DNA of 8,320 nucleotides from assembly GCA_031267775.1 (NCBI GenBank), contig JAIRYL010000165.1, positions 1 through 8,320 on the forward strand, read 5' to 3'. The notes beneath the pieces were generated by a model, which did no database searches, had not been told where the DNA came from, and saw only the letters and a program-made list of their open reading frames with translations. The translations under genes and the position numbers were made by a program. Positions 6,280 through 8,320 of this stretch are shown here, piece by piece. Source of the DNA: Tannerellaceae bacterium (GTDB taxonomy: Bacteria > Bacteroidota > Bacteroidia > Bacteroidales > Tannerellaceae). The stretch's first letter is position 1; every line of letters begins with the position of its first letter.

Positions 6280-6882
6280 ATGCTTTTGTCGTGCTTGAAA
6301 GCGGATCGTGTCGAGGCCGGTTGCGATGAAGCGGGAAGGGGTTGTCTGGCCGGAGCCGTTTTTGCCGCCGCCGTGATCTTTCCTCCTGATTTCGAGAATG
6401 ATGATTTGAATGACAGCAAACAACTGAGCGAGAAAAAACGATATGCATTACGGCCTGTTATTGAACAAAATGCTATGGCTTGGGCTATCGGAATTGTAAC
6501 GCCTGAGGAAATTGATGCGATCAATATATTGAATGCTTCTTTTCTGGCCATGCACCGGGCCATAGGGCAATTAACCGTCGAACCGGAACATTTGCTGATT
6601 GACGGAAATCGTTTTACGCCCTATCCCGGTATTCTCCACACAACGGTTATAAAAGGGGACGGTAAGTTCCTGAGTATTGCGGCGGCGTCTATATTGGCAA
6701 AAACATACCGGGACGATTATATGAATAACCTCGACCTGACTTATCCGGCCTATCGCTGGAAAAACAACAAAGGTTATCCAACTCAAACTCATCGACTTGC
6801 CATACAGGAATTTGGTATTACGCCTTATCATCGCAAAACATTTACGCTACTCCCTAAACAGCTTTGTTTCAATTTCCGCTAA
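6280..6882 (+). CDS. rnhB: Ribonuclease HII
   Basis: RNase HII cuts the RNA strand of RNA-DNA hybrids and starts removal of single ribonucleotides built into DNA. The 200-residue protein is of normal length with all four metal-binding acidic residues in place: D16 and E17 in CDEAGRG, D108 in LLIDGN, and D127 in IKGDGKF. Further family blocks are NDSKQLSEKKR (44-54), SIAAASILAKTYRD (132-145), and the C-terminal NKGYPTQTHRLAI with TPYHRKTF. DEAGRG is followed by CLAG rather than the PLAG common elsewhere. The ATG at 6280 is 5 bases after the vanZ-like stop. It is the last gene of the block that starts at sufS; no clear terminator hairpin follows. Confidence 0.96.
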   Translation: MLLSCLKADRVEAGCDEAGRGCLAGAVFAAAVIFPPDFENDDLNDSKQLSEKKRYALRPVIEQNAMAWAIGIVTPEEIDAINILNASFLAMHRAIGQLTVEPEHLLIDGNRFTPYPGILHTTVIKGDGKFLSIAAASILAKTYRDDYMNNLDLTYPAYRWKNNKGYPTQTHRLAIQEFGITPYHRKTFTLLPKQLCFNFR

Positions 6883-6944
6883 ACAAAATTTCTTTGACGC
6901 TTGGATACTTGCAAACTTTTCCTTTATTATCTTTTTCTTTTCCG

Positions 6945-6970
6945 TTGTTTTATGGAAATAGCTATATTTG
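6945..6970 (+). promoter_or_regulatory. Promoter of the small membrane-protein gene pair
   Basis: TATATTTG (6963-6970) is a full match to the TAnnTTTG -7 box and lies 22 bases before ATG 6993. The nearest TTG (6945-6947) is 15 bases upstream, shorter than usual, so the -33 element is uncertain. Confidence 0.5.
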
Positions 6971-6992
6971 TCGCCATAAACAATATGATTCC

Positions 6993-7165
6993 ATGAGAAA
7001 GGAGTTGGGCAAATGGCTGTTGGATGTGGCTAAGTAGTAACTACGGCAGTTCTTATATCATCGTTTTTAGGTGGTTTAAATCCTGAATGGGTCATGTATT
7101 TATCCGGTTTACTGGTTGTTATCTCTTTGTTGGCAGTTGGTTTTTGGCTAATCTATAAAAGTTAA
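6993..7165 (+). pseudogene. Small membrane protein gene broken by a one-base deletion
   Basis: The start MRKELGKWLLDVAK (6993-7034) is followed directly by TAG TAA. In the frame that begins at 7034 the protein continues without a break as VVTTAVLISSFLGGLNPEWV and MYLSGLLVVISLLAVGFWLI, ending YKS at TAA 7163-7165. Adding one base near 7031-7034 (GCT AAA GTA GTA for the observed GCTAAGTAGTA) restores a protein of about 57 residues: a basic N-terminal helix and two membrane segments separated by LGGLNPEW. This matches my memory of a small Bacteroidota family of unknown function that begins M-[RK]-K-E-L-G-K-W (possibly DUF6722), though I could not check it. A promoter box lies just upstream, and an intact 35-residue membrane protein gene follows after 24 bases. 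The break may be real or a sequencing error. Confidence 0.7.
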
Positions 7166-7189
7166 TAAATAAAAAGGAAAGGGTTTATT

Positions 7190-7297
7190 ATGGCTGGGTT
7201 TTTGTTTTGGTGTGGCTTTTTAATTGTCCTTGCTTGGGGAATTTTCATATTTGCACATACTAAGGCCGGGAAAAAGTTCTTTGATGAAAAGGATTGA
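7190..7297 (+). CDS. Small membrane protein, 35 residues, function unknown
   Basis: ATG 7190 opens a 35-residue frame: one hydrophobic segment (residues 3-22, FLFWCGFLIVLAWGIFIFAH) followed by a charged tail, TKAGKKFFDEKD, probably cytoplasmic. A purine-rich AAAAAGGAAAGGG (7171-7183) lies upstream with usable ribosome-binding spacing. It starts 24 bases after the end of the broken small membrane-protein gene, in the same direction, so the two probably form one transcript. I do not recognise a named family. Its composition (single-pass helix plus lysine-rich tail) is gene-like, and the ORF is below the size normally called. Confidence 0.6.
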   Translation: MAGFLFWCGFLIVLAWGIFIFAHTKAGKKFFDEKD

Positions 7298-7406
7298 ATC
7301 GAACTTATGTAACTGATTTATTTTTTTATCGGATGGCGTTTTTGCAATCGTCGCCGGTATTCGGGGTTATTGAGATTATCGTAGGGGTATTAAAAATAGT
7401 ATGATC

Positions 7407-7620
7407 ATGAAAGAAATAGCTGGAATTAAATACACAAGAGACGCTGCCGGAAAGAAACGGTATGTCAGGATTGATTTGAATATGTATGGTGATAACCAAC
7501 GGATTGAGGATTTTTTAGACTTGTTGGAAATTGAGGCGCATAAGGGGGGAGCTTACCTATCTGCTTGAAGAGGTGATGAGAGATGAATTTAAGCGAAGAG
7601 GCTTAAAATACGATGTATAA
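7407..7620 (+). pseudogene. Type II antitoxin gene, frameshifted at a G6 run
   Basis: The frame starting MKEIAGIKYTRDAAGKKRYV (ATG 7407; ATG 7401 is an alternative two codons earlier) continues RIDLNMYGDNQRIEDFLDLL, EIEAHKG and then ends early at TGA 7566-7568. If one G is removed from the run of six (7544-7549), the protein continues ELTYLLEEVMRDEFKRRGLK and ends YDV at TAA 7618-7620, giving about 70 residues. This end overlaps the toxin start by 8 bases (ATGTATAA, 7613-7620), the usual coupling of a type II toxin-antitoxin operon. The antitoxin role is inferred from position, size and the RelE/ParE-type partner; I cannot name the antitoxin family. The break may be true decay, slippage at the G run, or a sequencing error. 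Confidence 0.7.
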
Positions 7621-7865
7621 GGTCGTATTTAGCACGTCTGCAAAAAAAGATTTAGAGAAGGTAAATACCGTTTACCTTGTTTCTATTGATTTGCATATTA
7701 AAAATCTATCTGAAAATCCGCGTCCCTTTGGTTGCCTTAAATTCAGGATCTGAAAATACTTACCGTATCCGTGTGGGCGTTTATCGTATCATCTACACAA
7801 TTGAGGATGAAATACTCACGGTTGAGGTTGTTAAAATTGACCGCCGCCGGAACGTTTATAAATAA
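7613..7865 (+). pseudogene. RelE/ParE-type toxin gene, frameshifted
   Basis: The reading from ATG 7613 gives MYKVVFSTSAKKDLEKVNTV and continues through IKNLSENPRPFGCLK, then FRI and a stop at TGA 7751-7753. The matching second half lies in another frame from 7743: SGSENTYRIRVGVYRIIYTI, then EDEILTVEVVKIDRRRNVYK, ending at TAA 7863-7865. Joined as in the family (GCxKLSGSxxxYRIRxGxYRIIY), the junction lacks two bases near 7741-7743. The repaired protein of about 84 residues has the RelE/ParE fold order: N-terminal strand and AxKDL helix, NPRP turn, then the basic YRIRVGVYRIIY strands and final RRxNVY. Family members are mRNA interferases or gyrase inhibitors; which one cannot be told. As written, the toxin would be cut off before its basic strands and should be inactive. 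Confidence 0.82.
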
Positions 7866-7875
7866 CCTCAACTCA

Positions 7876-7905
7876 AAACAAGGCGTTCTAAAGGGCTTTT
7901 TGTTT
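7876..7905 (+). terminator. Weak terminator-like hairpin after the toxin gene
   Basis: AAACAA (7876-7881) can pair with TTGTTT (7900-7905), extended by two G-T pairs, with T-rich sequence on the right arm. It begins 10 bases after the toxin stop. The stem is AT-rich and weak, so this is a tentative call. Beyond it, 7906-8067 holds no gene that I can support; the plus-strand frame over 7947-8162 runs antisense to the kinase gene. Confidence 0.25.
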
Positions 7906-8067
7906 CTATTGTAAGCATACATCCCATACAATAAAAATTCCTTAGAATGGATTGTTTTGGTTTCAAAGGGAAATTCTATGAATCAGGTACACAACCAAGA
8001 ATAAACATTCTGTTTTTAAGTACTCCTGTTTGCTGTTTCATTATACGCGAAATTTCCAAGATTTATT

Positions 8068-8320
8068 CTACGCTTTACTTCCATAACCGTATCCGTAAGC
8101 GCCGTAGCCGTAGTATCCGTAGCCATAGCCCGCGTGTTTGTAATCGACGGCGTTCAGGATGACGCTCATGTTTTTAAGCTTGTTTTGTTTGTAGAGCTTT
8201 TCTACTTCGGACAGCATGCGCTTGTCCATCAAACCGGTGCGGATCAGGAATATGGTCAGGTCGGCTGCGCGGTTGATGATGGAGGTATCGGCTACCAGAC
8301 TGTAAGGGGCGCTGTCGATG
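8068..8320 (-). CDS. Exopolysaccharide tyrosine autokinase (Wzc/BY-kinase), C-terminal end
   Basis: The minus strand reads in from the right edge and ends at TAG 8070-8068, giving the last 83 residues. They include DSAPYSLVADTSIINRAADL and TIFLIRTGLMDKRMLSEVEK, which match the end of the P-loop kinase domain of bacterial tyrosine kinases (BY-kinases). In these, the D-x-P-P/A-Y-like segment and the A-D-x-T-I-x-x-x-R stretch are typical. After NAVDYKHAG comes a tyrosine-rich tail with eight Tyr in 17 residues (YGYGYYGYGAYGYGYG). This is the autophosphorylation cluster that neighbouring subunits phosphorylate to control export and chain length of surface polysaccharide. The N-terminal Wzz-like membrane part lies outside the window. 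A capsule or exopolysaccharide cluster is likely to the right. The toxin gene runs towards it from the left, convergently. Confidence 0.92.
   Translation of the reverse strand, partial: IDSAPYSLVADTSIINRAADLTIFLIRTGLMDKRMLSEVEKLYKQNKLKNMSVILNAVDYKHAGYGYGYYGYGAYGYGYGSKA

Noticed and set aside
7947..8162. Plus-strand 71-codon open frame with an arginine-rich end
   Set aside because: The arginine-rich part is the antisense reading of the kinase Gly-Tyr tail.
1..8320. CRISPR array, phage or defence system
   Set aside because: There are no regularly spaced direct repeats, no cas-like genes, no integrase or structural phage genes; the only defence-related content is the broken toxin-antitoxin pair.

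Overview
The window looks like a chromosomal segment of a Bacteroidales bacterium (phylum Bacteroidota). This rests on a SusD/RagB-type outer-membrane protein, several promoters of the Bacteroidota TAnnTTTG type, weak Shine-Dalgarno sites, a release factor 2 with the Bacteroidota SPY variant of its stop-codon motif, a tRNA without an encoded CCA end, and a tyrosine-rich BY-kinase tail. Genus cannot be fixed from the sequence alone.

Layout. Positions 1-545 (+) hold the C-terminal part of a SusD-family lipoprotein, closed by a terminator-like hairpin. Positions 546-1165 have no intact gene; the minus strand there carries what may be a decayed small gene (648-926). A leftward block follows: tRNA-CAT (1166-1239), prfB encoding release factor 2 (1316-2441, with the classical programmed +1 frameshift), and a long-chain acyl-CoA synthetase (2471-4279). 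The intergenic region 4280-4653 carries divergent promoters, a short tandem repeat and a REP-like palindrome. A rightward block is then tightly packed: sufS (cysteine desulfurase), a VanZ-like membrane protein and rnhB (RNase HII), with gaps of 7 and 5 bases.

Positions 6993-7865 form a small accessory patch: a frameshifted small membrane protein gene, an intact 35-residue membrane protein gene, and a toxin-antitoxin pair of the RelE/ParE type in which both antitoxin and toxin reading frames are broken by small indels. Finally 8068-8320 (-) is the C-terminal end of an exopolysaccharide tyrosine autokinase (Wzc type), running off the right edge.

The housekeeping genes do unrelated jobs (translation termination, fatty-acid activation, Fe-S cluster sulfur supply, removal of RNA from DNA). 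I see no convincing new multi-gene system. The points most worth checking are the three frameshifts packed into the accessory patch (real decay or sequence error), the 17-base repeat that appears to interrupt a REP-like palindrome, and the possible decayed gene at 648-926. The prfB frameshift is well known, but it would make an automatic caller lose the first 52 residues.
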